64,000 nucleotides of DNA from UBA4459 sp963776205 (GCA_963776205.1 CAVZLR010000004.1:682001-746000); one strand, 5' to 3'; positions 20,653-31,696 are shown, numbered from the stretch's first letter. Numbers and translations: made by a program. Notes: generated by a model not told the origin, from the sequence alone.

Positions 20653-21955
20653 ATGAATGAGGAATTTTTGATATACCTGTGGAGCTATAAACTGTTTAAT
20701 TACAGATCAATTATCCGTCAATGAAACCGGCGAAAAAATACAAATTATTCACCCCGGAAGAAGAAATCAGGATAGCGGTCCGGATTTTTTTAATGCCAAA
20801 ATTAAAATTGACAATACCATCATGGGCTGGAAATATTGAAGTACATGTAAAATCCTCTGACTGGAAATTGCATAAGCATCAAAAAGACCCGTTCATATGA
20901 CAATATCATTCTTCATGTGGTATATACTGATGATGCCCCTGTTTACCGAAAAAATGGAGAAAAAATTCCAACAATTGTTTTAAAAGGCTCTGTTTGAATC
21001 CACAAATTATTAGATACCTATCAATCGTTTATTCAAACAATGCAACTGGATTCCATGCGAGAACAACAGTTAAATCAAATCGATCATTTTACACAATTTG
21101 CCTGGTTAGAGAGCCTTTGTATTGAGCGGCTTGAAGACAAAGCCATAGGCATTAGCCAAACAATTAGAATTAACTCAACAGGATTTCACGGAAATCTTTT
21201 ACAGGCAACTTTGCCGTAATTTTGGTTTTAATACAAATGCCGATGCTTTTGAATTGTTGGCAAGATCGCTTCCTTTTCAAATATTAAGCAAACATATCAA
21301 CAGGATAGATCAATTGGAAGCTATGATATATGGTCAAGCTGGAATGCTGTTAAAAGATTTTAAAGATAATTATCCGTAAAGCATTAAAAGAGAATATGAA
21401 TTCTTATCAGAAAAATATAAACTAACAGCATTAGATGCCAAAACTATGGAAATTTCTAAGAATGCGACCGTCAAATTTCCCAACCATCAGCATTTCACAA
21501 TTTGCGAGATCTGTTATATTTCAAGTTCTGGTCTTATTAACAAAAATGCTGGAATTGAACCGTTTAAATGATGTAAGACATTGTATTAAAAGTGAAAGCG
21601 ACACATCTATTGGAGTGACCATTCGGACTTTGACCGGATATCAAAATCAAAAAGTATACAACTCGGTGAGTAGCTTCAATTGATTTGATCCTTATAAATA
21701 CAGTTATTCCTTTTACCTTTATTTATGGTAAAATTTTTGAAATTGAAGAATTGCAGGATAAAGCACTCTTATGGTATGAGCAGATAAAAGCTGAAAAGAA
21801 TTCAATCACCAGTAAAATTATCATCGAACTTGGACTTAAAAATCGAAAATGCCAAGCAGTCGCAGGCGGTTATTCAACTAAAAAAAAACTATTGTGATAA
21901 CAAAAGATGCCTAAGCTGCCGGTTTGGTCATGTTCTGATAAGCAAAAGTATGTAG
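20653..21955 (+). CDS. DUF2851 family protein, frame-broken
   Basis: ATG 20653 opens MNEEFLIYLWSYKLFN, then QIIHPGRRNQDSGPDFFNAK, IKIDNTIWAGNIEVHVKSSD and WKLHKHQKDPFYDNIILHVV, a highly conserved DUF2851 block. The body continues through several frames (RQLCRNFGFNTNADAFELLA, KFPNHQHFTICEI) to a C-terminal Cys cluster YCDNKRCLSCRFGHVLISK with stop at 21953-21955. About 430 residues expected. The N-terminal block has an acidic/Glu-x-Lys arrangement (GNIEVHVKSSDW) reminiscent of PD-(D/E)XK nucleases, but activity is not established. Breaks near 20830, 20995, 21150, 21380, 21560 and later. Confidence 0.78.
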
Positions 21956-21973
21956 ATTGCACCATTAGTTTTT

Positions 21974-21981
21974 TAAATTTG
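21974..21981 (+). promoter_or_regulatory. -7 box upstream of the potassium channel gene
   Basis: TAAATTTG matches TAnnTTTG; the start codon follows 25 nt later. The nearest TTG (21957-21959) is too close for a normal -33 element, so only half the promoter is visible. Confidence 0.4.
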
Positions 21982-22006
21982 TAATGATTTATTTAAAATT
22001 AACAAG

Positions 22007-23015
22007 ATGTGGATAAAGACAGTGCAAGAAACTTATTTTGGCAGGTATTTATCTTTTAGCAATTGTCTTAATAGGTATTATTTGGCTTTATGCTGATTGA
22101 TGGATTTCAGTTTTATCAATGCAATGTACATGACTGTAATCACTGTCTCAACAGTTGGTTTCAGAGAAGCACAGCCACTTTCAGACGGCGGAAAACTTTT
22201 TACTTCTTTTTTAATTCTAGCAAGTCTCGGTGTGTTAACTTACTTTATCACTTCCATAACACAAAGCTTGTTTAAAAGTCAAATGAGTTTTTTTTATCCT
22301 GGTTTTAGCAAACGAAAAAGAAATACAAAAATGGAAAATCATGTTGTTGTTGTTGGTTATGGTCGTAATGGCGATCAGGTTGTAAAAGAATTAATGGCAT
22401 TTGGTTCTAATGTTGTTGTGATTGATGAAAACCATGAAATTGTTATCAATAACATTGGCAGGCCTATCAGATTTATAGAAGGAAATGCAACGGATGATGA
22501 AATTCTGATTAAGGCTGATGTAAAATCAGCCAGGGCACTAATTACTACCCTGCCAAATGATGCCGATAATCTTTTTGTTGTGCTGACTGCCAGAGCGCTG
22601 AATCCTGGCATTAAAAATTATCAGCCGTGCTTCAAGCGACAGCGCTGAAAAGAAGCTTAGAATGGCTGGTGTTGACAGTGTGGTACTTACCCGAACGGGT
22701 TGGTGGTGCCCATATGGCCACACTTGTTGCGCAACCTGATATTGTTGAATTTTTGGAGCATCTGACACTTCACAGCGACACTCCCACACAATTAATGGAG
22801 ATCGCCTGCCATGAATTACCTGAAGGCAATGAGAAACAAACCTATCAGGGAGTTTGCTATTCGAAGAAAATCAGGAGCCAATATTATTGGCATGAAAACA
22901 GCCCAGGGCGAATTAATAATGAATCCTTCACCTGACACCAAACTTATTCCGGAATCAAAATTGTTTGTACTTGGCACTATTAGAACAAATTGATGAATTG
23001 AAAGACATTGCTTAA
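22007..23015 (+). CDS. two-TM potassium channel with RCK (TrkA-N and TrkA-C) domains
   Basis: From ATG 22007 (frame broken near 22025 and 22090): TM1 KLILAGIYLLAIVLIGIIWL, a pore helix and filter TVITVSTVGFREAQPLSDGG (TVGF in place of TVGYG), TM2 FLILASLGVLTYFITSITQS, then a TrkA-N Rossmann domain NHVVVVGYGRNGDQVVKELM with GxGxxG-type loop, ATDDEILIKADVKSARALIT and SSDSAEKKLRMAGVDSVVLP. A TrkA-C domain follows (FAIRRKSGANIIGMKTAQGE ... KLFVLGTIEQIDEL) with TAA at 23013-23015. About 335 residues, standard for bacterial KcsA/MthK-type channels. It conducts K+ gated by ligand binding at the RCK ring. Confidence 0.88.
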
Positions 23016-23111
23016 GGAATGAAGCTTGAACTATATGAATAAACTTTCCTTATTATATCACAGCTATTATCAGGCACAATTTTTGTAACAATTCGAAATA
23101 AAAAAATGTAT

Positions 23112-23526
23112 ATGAAATCAAGAATTATTATTTCAGTTTTATTTATTATCAGGTTTTTTAACGTTTCATAATCAAGGATGTAAAAAGGATGACACGCCTG
23201 ACACCACAGAGTTCATTATAAAGTTGATAGTATTAGCCATCCTGATACTATCAATTCTGCGGATGTTTTTGAAGTAAAGTTTTATGGGAAAGTTGGTGAT
23301 AATGATTGTTTTGCATTTTCAAAATTTCCGCCAGCATTTGGAGCTGATTTTATTAATATCACTTTGTATGGTACTGAAACCATCAAAAATGATTGCGCAG
23401 GTGGCCCAGTATATTTAAATGGACAAGGTGCAGCTTTTACTGATTTGACACCGGGCGAATGGACATTTGAATGTTTTTCAACCATATGGAATTCCACCAA
23501 TTGAATCGAAAGTTTATGTAAAGTAA
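23112..23526 (+). CDS. small lipoprotein, frame-broken
   Basis: ATG 23112 starts MKSRIIISVLFII; a break then gives SGFLTFHNQGCKKDDTPDTT, a lipobox Cys followed by the Lys-Asp-rich linker typical of Bacteroidota surface lipoproteins. The mature part (DVFEVKFYGKVGDNDCFAFS, GPVYLNGQGAAFTDLTPGEW) has two Cys that could form a disulfide and resembles an immunoglobulin-like fold. About 137 residues; stop 23524-23526. Breaks near 23150, 23205 and 23480. It precedes a secreted repeat protein by 15 nt. Function unknown. Confidence 0.5.
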
Positions 23527-23541
23527 CCATATCATATTGTT

Positions 23542-24962
23542 ATGATAAACTTTTTCACAATCTTCATTATTTTCTCTTATTTCTATCATTTCTTCAATGG
23601 CCAATACTCAAATATTATATTGGGGATTACAAATAAAGGAGGTCAGATATAACGCCGGAACGATATTTTATACGGATAGAGATGGTGATGAACAACAAAC
23701 CGTTCATTCTTTCGAGTATGGTGAATGGTGACAGTCCTATCGGCAGCCTGATTTTGCTTCAGACGAAAATTTGTATGGCACTACTCCTGGTGGCAATATG
23801 GATTACGGGGTTATTTTTCAATTCGATGACAATCTTTTTCAATACCAGAAAATGTTCGAATTTAATGGTGGCACTGAAGGTTATCACCCAACCGGACAAC
23901 TCATAAACCACAGTAATGGAAAAATATATGGCATGACCCGAAATGGTGGAGAAGATTCTAGTCGGGAGTCATATTTGAATATATTCCCGGTGAATCAGAA
24001 ATTACTGTAAAAAAATACTTTTACAGGAAGTGATGGTGCATATCCAGAAGGTGGTTTAACAGAAGGGCCAACCAATTATTATACGGCCTTACGAGTTATG
24101 GTGGCGATTTTGATGCAGGAGTATTGTTTGTATTTGATCCAGAAACTGAAGATTATGAGAAGTTATATGATTTTACACCAGTAAACGGCATGACTCCTGT
24201 ATGCAACCTACTTCAGGCATCTAACGGAAAACTATATGGTGTGGCACCCAAAGGCGGGATATTTAACACTGGGTGTACTATTTGAATATGATATTACAAG
24301 CGACACATATACAAAACTGGTTGATTTTGATGAATGAAAATGCAGGAAGTGAACCCGTGGGCAGCCTGATTGAAGCGAGCAATGGCCTGTTATACGGAAT
24401 GGCCATGAAGAATGAGATTATGGAGGTGAAGGATTCTATGGAACAATATATTCATATGATATTACAAACTTTCAGATCCATAAATTATTTGACATTCGAT
24501 GGTGAAATGGTGCTAATCCAACAGGTAGCCTGATAGAAGCTGAGAAGTAACCTGTTATTGGAGTTACAGATAAAGGAGGGGCGGCGGATGTTGGTGTTAG
24601 ATTTGAGTTTGACATAAATTCTAATACATATACCAAAAAAGAAGATTTTAACGGCGAAAATGGCAGCCAACCCATTTATGCTGCTTTGAAAGGTTTATTC
24701 TGTGGGTATCAATGAAGAAGAATTACACCAAAATATATCTGTTTACCCGAATCCCGCAAATGAATTTATTCATATTAGTTTTTCGAATCGACATGATTCC
24801 TTCGAATATAAAATATTAGACATGGAAGGGAAATTGATTGATTACCGATCAGGTTGAAGGAACGAAATTTAAAATCAATACCGAAGATCTTCAAAAAGGG
24901 GCGTATCTGCTTCAAATAAATTCAGTGGGTTATCGGTTTCTAAAAAAGTACTTATAAAATAA
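23542..24962 (+). CDS. secreted GloVer-repeat protein with T9SS sorting domain, frame-broken
   Basis: Across several frames the gene encodes repeats of the form (N)GKxYGxxxxGG: NGKIYGMTRNGGED near 23915, NGKLYGVAPKGG near 24225 and NGLLYGMAMKN near 24385, each followed by GVxFxFDxxxxxYxK-like strands (VLFVFDPETEDYEKLYDFTP). This is the GloVer tandem repeat that builds a beta-propeller-like surface domain. The C-terminus (NISVYPNPANEFIHISFSNR, YKILDMEGKLID, SKKVLIK) is a T9SS type A sorting domain ending at TAA 24960-24962. About 470 residues. A signal-like start MINFFTIFIIFSYFYHFFNG lies at 23542. At least eight frame breaks. Probably exported to the cell surface. Confidence 0.6.
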
Positions 24963-24969
24963 AAAAAGA

Positions 24970-24985
24970 GCCTCCTTTTGAAGGC
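24970..24985. terminator. terminator shared by convergent genes
   Basis: GCCTCC (24970-24975) and GAAGGC (24980-24985) form a stem with a TTTT loop, perfect including one G-U pair when read on the minus strand. It has a T-run on both sides (CCCTTTTT on plus, CTCTTTTTTT on minus). Confidence 0.75.
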
Positions 24986-25010
24986 CCTTTTTAATTGAGG
25001 TTTTAGTTAA

Positions 25011-26654
25011 TTATTCAGTTTTTAGTTTTGTTACCTGGTCTTTTTCATAAACATATAGATATTTACCATCTTCTTTTTCAAAAGAAGTTATTGCACCTTT
25101 TCTGGCATCATATTGTTTGTATGATAAATCGGCGAGGTTAAATACAGCAGCATCATCTTTATCAGTTTTCATTAATAACAAATCTCCAATCTGCCCTGAT
25201 GGTGCAGAACTCTTATAAACTGAATTCTTAATAAATGAACCATCACTTGCGTTAAAACTTGAAAGTCCTTTTTCACCAATCACGATAATCGTATTATCGC
25301 CATATGCCTGGATCATTTGAGCCAGCCCTACCCCACCTTTAGATACGGGAACTTCATAATTATCTTCTCCGGTTTTGATATCTAATTGAATAAAGTGACT
25401 TTCCGCTACAAACAATATGATTACCACCTACTGAGACACTGTTAGTAATACCTTTCTTGAATTTTTCGCTATCCCACCTCAATGAACCATCTGATGTATT
25501 AAAAGCCTGAACACCATTTGGTTTGGCGTTATCATATTTAATTACATCATAATAAATAGTGTAGTACTGAGTAACTATTTTTTGGCGGTATTGCACTTCC
25601 ACCAATCCACCCAATCTGTAAAACAACCACATCATCTACTACAGTCATTCCAGGAATTGCTTTGGCACCTTTAATTTCAGAAGATGTCCATAATAATTTC
25701 CCAGTATGGTAGTCGTATTTTTTAATATACTGGCTTTTTTTATTGGCCATGTCAAGTACATAAATGTCATCACCAACAACCACGGGTTCAGCTACTGTTC
25801 CATAAACACCCCATTTTACAACTCCATTTGGTGCTTTTACAACATCGGGTGTGAAATCAAATGCGGCAGACCAAATACTGGCGCCAGTATTATAATCGTA
25901 AACCTGCAAACCAGCCAATTTAAGAAGTACTTTCTCACCATCTAATTGAAGATCATATACAAAATCCCTGGAAATTACTTTTCTGTCGGCGCGGCCTATA
26001 TAAGTATTTTCCCAAAGAACATCTCCATTTTGCATATTGATTCGACAATCTGGTTTTTGAAACCAGTGAAGAATGCTACAATACCACTGGGGATAAAATT
26101 CACCATGACCATTGTTTTATCATCTTTGTTATAAATATATTTTCCGACAACACCCTGGAATTTTGACTGTTGACCATAAGTTCTTCTCCTGTATGTGCTT
26201 TTACATACACAAATTCATCTTTAAGTGAAATAGCGAAACTGTGATCTTCTTCAATATACACAACCATATCTTCAGTTACCTTTTGATATTTATCCGTTGT
26301 CCATAGCAGCGAACCATTGTAAGGTCAATACAGGCAATTTGGTCTTTTCCAGTTTTTCTGTCGAATAGAAATACAACCTTTGATTCCCAAAATGGCACCA
26401 ACTCATCAATCTTTTTCAAGTTGGGAGCAATTTCCTTAAATTCTTTCTTCCAGTAAATGCTTCCATCTTTGTTACTGAATACTGCCATTTCTTTATCAGA
26501 AGCAACATAACTGTAATCATTAACTTCGAGGCCTGTTCCTGTATGGGTAAATTTAATACCCATGTCTTTTTGCCAAACTTGTGGCATTTCGCCTTGCGAA
26601 AAAGTTGCAAGACAAAGTGTTGCTAATAATAGCAACGAGTAGAATTTTTTTCAT
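25011..26654 (-). CDS. secreted PQQ-like beta-propeller protein, frame-broken
   Basis: ATG 26654 begins MKKILL and, one frame over, LLLATLCLATFSQGEMPQVW as a signal peptide. The mature chain has repeated blades with the PQQ-type pattern D-G-x-x-x-W: KDGSIYWKKEFKEIAP, QNGDVLWENTYIGR, NTGASIWSAAFDFTPDVVKA, HTGKLLWTSSEIKGA and TSDGSLRWDSEKFKKG. Usual partners of such repeats are BamB-like assembly factors and alcohol dehydrogenases; no catalytic Ca/PQQ site was recognised, so this looks like a structural propeller. Breaks near 26635, 26310, 26200-26040, 25625 and 25420. Last gene of an operon with a small protein and a WD40-like propeller. Confidence 0.7.
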
Positions 26655-26671
26655 AGCTTTAAGATATTTAA

Positions 26672-27039
26672 TTAAAATTGAAAAGTGTATTTTATATTGT
26701 AGTGTTTTCCTTTTGGGACTTTAAACGAATCGAACTTAAATTCTTTAATAGCATCTTTTACTTTATTTTGCATCGGGATGTCACCTCCTTCGCGTTCAAG
26801 CACAAATACTGAAGTGACTTTATTTTTATCTCCAATTGATATTTTGAAAGTGTATACACCCTCAATGCTGTATTCTCCTGACCAAAAAGATATAAGCTAC
26901 CTTCAGGTTGGGCCATAGCCATTTCAAATTCCTTAGATGCCATTCGTTCAATATCTTCAACCTGGTCAAGAATGACCTTTTGTTGTGCAGAAAGTTGAAA
27001 TGCAAAGAAAAGACTTGTAAAAATTAGTAAATATTTCAT
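26672..27039 (-). CDS. small secreted protein between two propeller genes
   Basis: ATG 27039 starts a signal peptide MKYLLIFTSLFFAFQLSA followed by QQKVILDQVEDIERMASKEF, EMAMAQPEGSLYLFGQ. After a break near 26870 the better frame reads VYTFKISIGDKNKVTSVFVL, EREGGDIPMQNKVKDAIKEF and ends HYNIKYTFQF with stop at 26672-26674. About 121 residues. The gene starts one base after the stop of the WD40 gene and ends 17 nt before the PQQ gene start, so all three are co-expressed. The end resembles TonB-C/energy-transduction folds (conserved VKDAIKEFKFDSFKVPKGK), but I cannot assign a family. Confidence 0.6.
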
Positions 27040-27040
27040 T

Positions 27041-28187
27041 TTATTGATTTTTAGTGAAATTCCATTGAATTAAGTGATTACCCATGGTCATTAATATGGA
27101 TTCATTGTCAGGCAGAAAGACAAAAAATATGCGTGAATCAACGGCAATCATTTCACCGTCATTTTTTTCAAACAAACGATAGCTTTGTTGAAACCGTATG
27201 CACCATTGTCCCTTTTTCGAAATCATAAACATGCAATTCTAAAAACCTGTTATTATTGGATACAACTCCTAACCATTTCCCATCCTGGCTGAGTTTAAAA
27301 TCAGGTTCGTAATATGCTTGAGAAGTGAACCCTCTTCTTTTTGGAGTTCCCGATTCGATATCAATTACATTAATATATGATTGTCGCGTTATCATTGTTT
27401 TGAAGCTTTAGGTGAGGAATGTTCAGGCAGAATAAATCATTGCCATTTGCTGAAAATCTAAGTTTATAAATGATATCATACACTTCATTTACCGTGTATA
27501 ATTTTTTAAATGTAGATGCATCGTAAATCGAAACCTGTTGTTTGTATTTAAGGGCAGATTTCAATGCTTTTTTATCGCGCTGCAATTGGGGTATATTTTC
27601 TGCCGATTCCTCGGATAGTTTTTGAGAAATGGCAATCAGCTTTCCATCAGGACTGATGGCTATTGCATTTGTTGCTTCATCAACATTAAATGCAGTTTCC
27701 ATAGAGTTGCTTTCCAAATTCCAAAAAAATACTGATTCGCCTGTAAGGGCTAGTGCATATTTTTCATCCGGGGTTATTGCAACCGCATGGTACTCTTCAA
27801 ATCGTTTGACTCTGTCACCGGTTTTGGCATCAATTATATCAAATTTCACTTCTTTGTCTTTATTCAATGCAAAATCTGCATAAAACAACTGGTTCATTAA
27901 AATGTATTTGCCCTTCATTGAGTAATCAATGGAAGAGCCTGCATACCAATTACCAACATTAAATTCATTGAGGACTTCTCGATTTTTCCAGTCAAATAAA
28001 TAGAAAGGAAACCCCTGAATACTGCTGATGGCTAAGACAGAATTATCAGGAGACAATGAAAGCCCTGAAACTATATGCCTGGCATCTCCTATTTTAATTC
28101 GTTCATAGTCATAATCAGTGCCCTGAGAATAAACTAGAGAACTGATAGTAAGAGTGCATATTGAAATTGTTAATCAGATGACTTCAT
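27041..28187 (-). CDS. secreted WD40-like beta-propeller protein, frame-broken
   Basis: Starts at ATG 28187 (MKSSD...), with a signal-like segment recovered one frame over (ISICTLTISSLVYSQG) before DYDYERIKIGDARHIVSGLS. Blades contain the SPD(N/G) turn of WD40-type repeats: LSPDNSVLAISSIQGFPFYL, TPDEKYALALTGESVFFWNL, SPDGKLIAISQKLSEE, SQDGKWLGVVSNNNRFLELH. The C-terminal blade is RIFFVFLPDNESILMTMGNH, then LIQWNFTKNQ. About 380 residues. Breaks near 28170-28060, 27395 and 27185. First gene of the propeller operon. Likely a protein-interaction scaffold in the periplasm or on the surface. Confidence 0.68.
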
Positions 28188-28214
28188 TTTTAGCTTTTTG
28201 TAGTTTTTTTAAGA

Positions 28215-28252
28215 GTGAAGCAGTTCTGTTATAAACAACAGAACTGCTTCAC
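28215..28252 (-). terminator. very strong perfect hairpin, terminator-like
   Basis: A 16-bp perfect stem, GTGAAGCAGTTCTGTT (28215-28230) with its exact complement at 28237-28252 and a 6-nt loop, 10 nt beyond the stop of the lipoprotein gene at 28263. The expected T-run is lacking on the minus strand (AAAAAAA follows after TCTT), so it is either a T-poor terminator or an mRNA 3'-end stabiliser. Confidence 0.55.
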
Positions 28253-28262
28253 AAGATTGATT

Positions 28263-28736
28263 TTAAAAGTTAGCTTCGAATGATCCTTCAGTAATTTGCT
28301 TTGAAGTTTGAGCTGTATTATAACCTGTAAAACTGAAAGTTCCTTTAATTTTACTAGCACTTAATTCAGTGACAGTTACCGTTCCTGTTCCAATTACACC
28401 ATTTGCCTGAAAGGTTTGTGTTTGTCCCAGTCCTTCAGTCCAGCGTAGCATATTACCTGCATTTGGCGGACCTACCTGGTAAGTTCCGGGTGCGGAAACA
28501 CCATAAAGGGTTACTCCTGCTTGTTTGGCATTTGAATCGCTTCCGGTGACATTAATTACACCATTAGAATTGACAGCTTGTACGGATAATGAAGCATTCC
28601 AGGTAGAACCATCAACTTTCAAACTGATGCTACCATTACTTCCTGGAGTACCTGAATCGTCATCATTTTTATTGCATGACCCTAGACTCATAACTCCCGC
28701 AATTAATACCATTAAAAATAGATTTCTTGATTTCAT
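28263..28736 (-). CDS. DUF6252-like lipoprotein
   Basis: An intact 157-residue protein with a lipoprotein signal MKSRNLFLMVLIAGVMSLGS, lipobox Cys followed by NKNDDDSG (an acidic/Asn linker), then a beta-rich domain SISLKVDGSTWNASLSVQAV with GTVTVTELSASKIKGTFSFT and ending EGSFEANF. The last pattern (KIKGTFSFTGYN...ITEGSFEANF) is the hallmark of DUF6252-type Bacteroidota lipoproteins. Function unknown; surface exposure likely. It has its own promoter (28797-28827) and a strong hairpin after the stop. Not frame-broken. Confidence 0.75.
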   Translation of the reverse strand: MKSRNLFLMVLIAGVMSLGSCNKNDDDSGTPGSNGSISLKVDGSTWNASLSVQAVNSNGVINVTGSDSNAKQAGVTLYGVSAPGTYQVGPPNAGNMLRWTEGLGQTQTFQANGVIGTGTVTVTELSASKIKGTFSFTGYNTAQTSKQITEGSFEANF

Positions 28737-28796
28737 AGTTAATTATATTATTTGTTAAAAAAAAACAGCGCTAAAGTCAGAGTGTCGTGTGAATCT

Positions 28797-28827
28797 CAAA
28801 GCTAAAATTCTGTTATACTACTGACAA
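28797..28827 (-). promoter_or_regulatory. Bacteroidota-type promoter for the DUF6252-like lipoprotein gene
   Basis: On the minus strand TTG (28827-28825), 20-nt spacer, TAGCTTTG (28804-28797), a full match to TTG-N19-21-TAnnTTTG. Transcription would start near 28791, leaving a leader of about 55 nt before the ATG at 28736. Confidence 0.62.
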
Positions 28828-28993
28828 TTGCGCTGCAATGTCTCGTTAAATCATCATGAAAATATTCAGCTTTGAAAAAGTATCACACAATACAATTACA
28901 AAACTATAACCTTGAAATACGAAAATTTATAGAGTATTTACCTGAATTAACTAAGGTATTTACCTTAATTTCCTTGGAGAAGACGTCCATTGA

Positions 28994-29640
28994 TCATTCG
29001 ACTAAACCATTTTTAATTGCAAAACTGATAAGTCCGGCTACGTTATTTACGCCTACCTTTTTCATAATATTTGTGCGGTGGGTATCAACCGTACGATGGC
29101 TAATAAATAATTTATCACCGATTTCTTTATTGGTAAATCCATCAGCAAGTAGTTTAATAATTTCTATTTCACGTTGCGTAAAATCAATTTGCATTATCAG
29201 AAGTTTTAAGTTTACTCTGTTCAGGATTTAGCAACGACATGGTTACTTCGGATGAAAAGTATTTTTCACCATTAGCCACTTTATAAATGGCATCCAACAA
29301 TTCTTCTTTGCTTGAATTTTTTAATAAATATCCATGAGCTCCAATATTCAATGAGGTTTTTAATCATGGCATTTGTCACTGTGCATGGTCAGCATGATTA
29401 TTTTAACATCTTTATACTTCTCGTGGATCTAACCGGGTAGCATCAATGCCGTTCAGTTTAGGCATATCAATATCCATTAAAATCACATCAACAGTTAGTA
29501 ATTTCAGAGTATTTAATGCTTCATTTCCATCATTAGCTGTTGCCACAATCTGGATATCATCTTGCATTTTCAATCAATGATTTAATACCATCAATAATGA
29601 TTTGGTGGTCATCAACCAGTAAGACTTTAATTTTTTTCAT
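28994..29640 (-). CDS. NarL/FixJ-family response regulator, frame-broken
   Basis: ATG 29640 opens MKKIKVLLVDDHQIIIDGIK, a receiver domain with the acidic pair, then ALNTLKLLTVDVILMDIDMP, with the phosphoacceptor Asp in LMDIDMP. The receiver ends in another frame (GAHGYLLKNSSKEELLDAIY), and the LuxR-type helix-turn-helix is intact at 28994-29194: FTQREIEIIKLLADGFTNKE, IGDKLFISHRTVDTHRTNIM. About 214 residues. Breaks near 29560, 29430 and 29200. It begins 2 nt after the stop of the sensor kinase gene and is clearly its partner. A cluster of TACCT half-sites lies just downstream. Confidence 0.88.
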
Positions 29641-29642
29641 AA

Positions 29643-31574
29643 TTAACAAGGAATATTTACAGTAACCACTGTTCCTTTATTTTTCTCAGATTCATAATTC
29701 AATAAACCATTTACTGATTCAACACGACTTTCGATATTCATCAGCCCAATTCCATGATTTTTTTTGCTATTAAAATCAAATCCCTGCCCGTTATCTTCCA
29801 CTATCAGCAATATCCATTCTCTCCTTTTAAGTAATTCAATTTTAACTTCAGTAGCATTGGCATGTTTTAGAATGTTGGCTATAAGTTCCTGCAGTATTCT
29901 GTATAAAGCTAATTCAATGGTGTATGAAAACCTGGTGGTAATACCAAAATGTTCAAATGAAACCTGGATACCTGTTTTTCTAAAACTATTTTTTAATAAA
30001 CCTTCAATGGCAGCAACCAATCCAAACTGTTCCAGTTCTTTTGGTAACATCTGGTGCGAAATATTTCTTACTTCACTTGCCGTGTCATCTATTAAATTGC
30101 TGAGCGATGTAAATATTTCGGATTGTTTGTCAAATTGGTCGATTGATCCGATCCCAGACCAATTTAACTTTAAACCTGCCAGCTTTTGCCCAACACCATC
30201 ATGCAATTCGCGGGCAATCCGTCGTCTTTCCTCTTCCTGGCCTTCAAGTACTGCTTTTAATTTTTATTCATTATGCCTGATGATAGCCTCATCCAACTGC
30301 TGCCTTTTGTTTCAGCTTATAGCGGTAATATGTAAAAATGGCAGCTCCTATAATAATAATAACCAGGAGAATCAAAATCAGATTTTCAGTTCGCTTTTGC
30401 TTCAGGTTTAATTCGGCTAATTCATTTTTATTTTTTAACAAATCAATATCCTGCTCCATCCGTTCGGTTTCATACCTTGTCTGCACATCGATGATTTGTT
30501 GATCAAGTCTTTTATCATAAACAGAATCCTTTGTAGTAATATATAGCGACATATTACTGAAAGCGCTATCTAGCTGATGCTGCAATGCATACATTTTAGC
30601 AAGATTTAAATAGCCAACCATTTCCTCTTCAACTACATCAATTTCCTTTGCCAGATTCAACCCACGATAAAGGAATTTAGAAGCTTCCTGATATTTTCCC
30701 TGGTTGGTATAGGCTTCCCCTATTTTAATCAGTGACGATGCAAGGCCTTTTTTATCGCCTGATTTTTCCCTGATGGCTAATGATTCATTTAAAACTCAAG
30801 AGCCTTTTTCTCTTCTCTCCTTGCAATGTATATATTGCCAAAATTACTTAGCATGGCACTAATAGATTCACCATCATCAATGTCTCTGAAGATTTGGAGC
30901 GCTTTATTGTAATATTCAATACCCTTTACGGTATCATGCAATTTTACATACACATTAGCCATATTTCCGTACGAGCCAGCTTCACCATATAAATCGTCCA
31001 TTTTGATTCGATAAGCTAATGCCCTTTCGTGATATGTTAGTGAGTTATCAAGGTTTCCAAGATTTTGATGGACAATAGCAATATTGTTCAGACAATAACC
31101 AATCCATAAGTCAGAACCCAAAACTTCATAAATTTTAAGAGCTTCTATCTGATTTTCCAATGCATATTTAAGTTCCCCTTTTTTCTGATATACAATACCC
31201 AGTTTATTATACAGAGATGCTAAACCTGCACTGTCATTTATAGCTTTTCTGATCTGCATCGACTCATTAAAAAAATCTATAGCTTTCGAATAATTGCCTT
31301 TGTCAATATAGATGATACCCATATCGTTGTATGATTGGGCAATTCCCTTCTCAAATCCCAGTTGATTTGCCAATTCAAGGGCTTCATTTCCATAGCTGAG
31401 TGCTTTATCTGATGAAACAAAACGGTATTCCCAACATAAATCGCACAGAATTTTTACTTTATTTGTATCAGACGCTACCTGAAGTTGCATCTCCAGACTA
31501 TCAATTTGTGCTACTAGTCCCTTAATTGAACCTGATAATAATAAGCATAGCAGTAATATAAATTTGTGTCGCAT
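29643..31574 (-). CDS. TPR-containing sensor histidine kinase (HisKA_3), frame-broken
   Basis: Signal peptide MRHKFILLLCLLLSGSIKGL at 31574 is followed by a periplasmic array of TPR motifs (EKGIAQSYNDMGIIYIDKGN, AGLASLYNKLGIVYQKKGEL, GSYGNMANVYVKLHDTVKGI). A TM helix LILILLVIIIIGAAIFTYYR near residue 425 leads to a dimerisation helix with RRRIARELHDGVGQKLAGLK, whose His is the phosphoacceptor, then an HATPase_c domain with ELIANILKHANATEVKIEL (N box), VEDNGQGFDFNSKKNHGIGL (G1/G2). About 640 residues. Breaks near 30790, 30290-30250. Membrane sensor reading a periplasmic cue through TPR contacts; cue unknown. Confidence 0.88.
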
Positions 31575-31696
31575 TTTCTGATTGTGGGTTGATCACAAAT
31601 ATAGGATTAATGCAACAAGTTTTTTATGACATTTTATACAATACGTATGTATGCATTTAGATTTTTATATTTTTACCGAGCATTAATAATACCACA

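Noticed and set aside
31575..31696. Divergent promoter between the sensor kinase and the DUF2271 gene
   Set aside because: TATTTTTA near 31668 is one base off the -7 consensus and no TTG lies at the correct distance.
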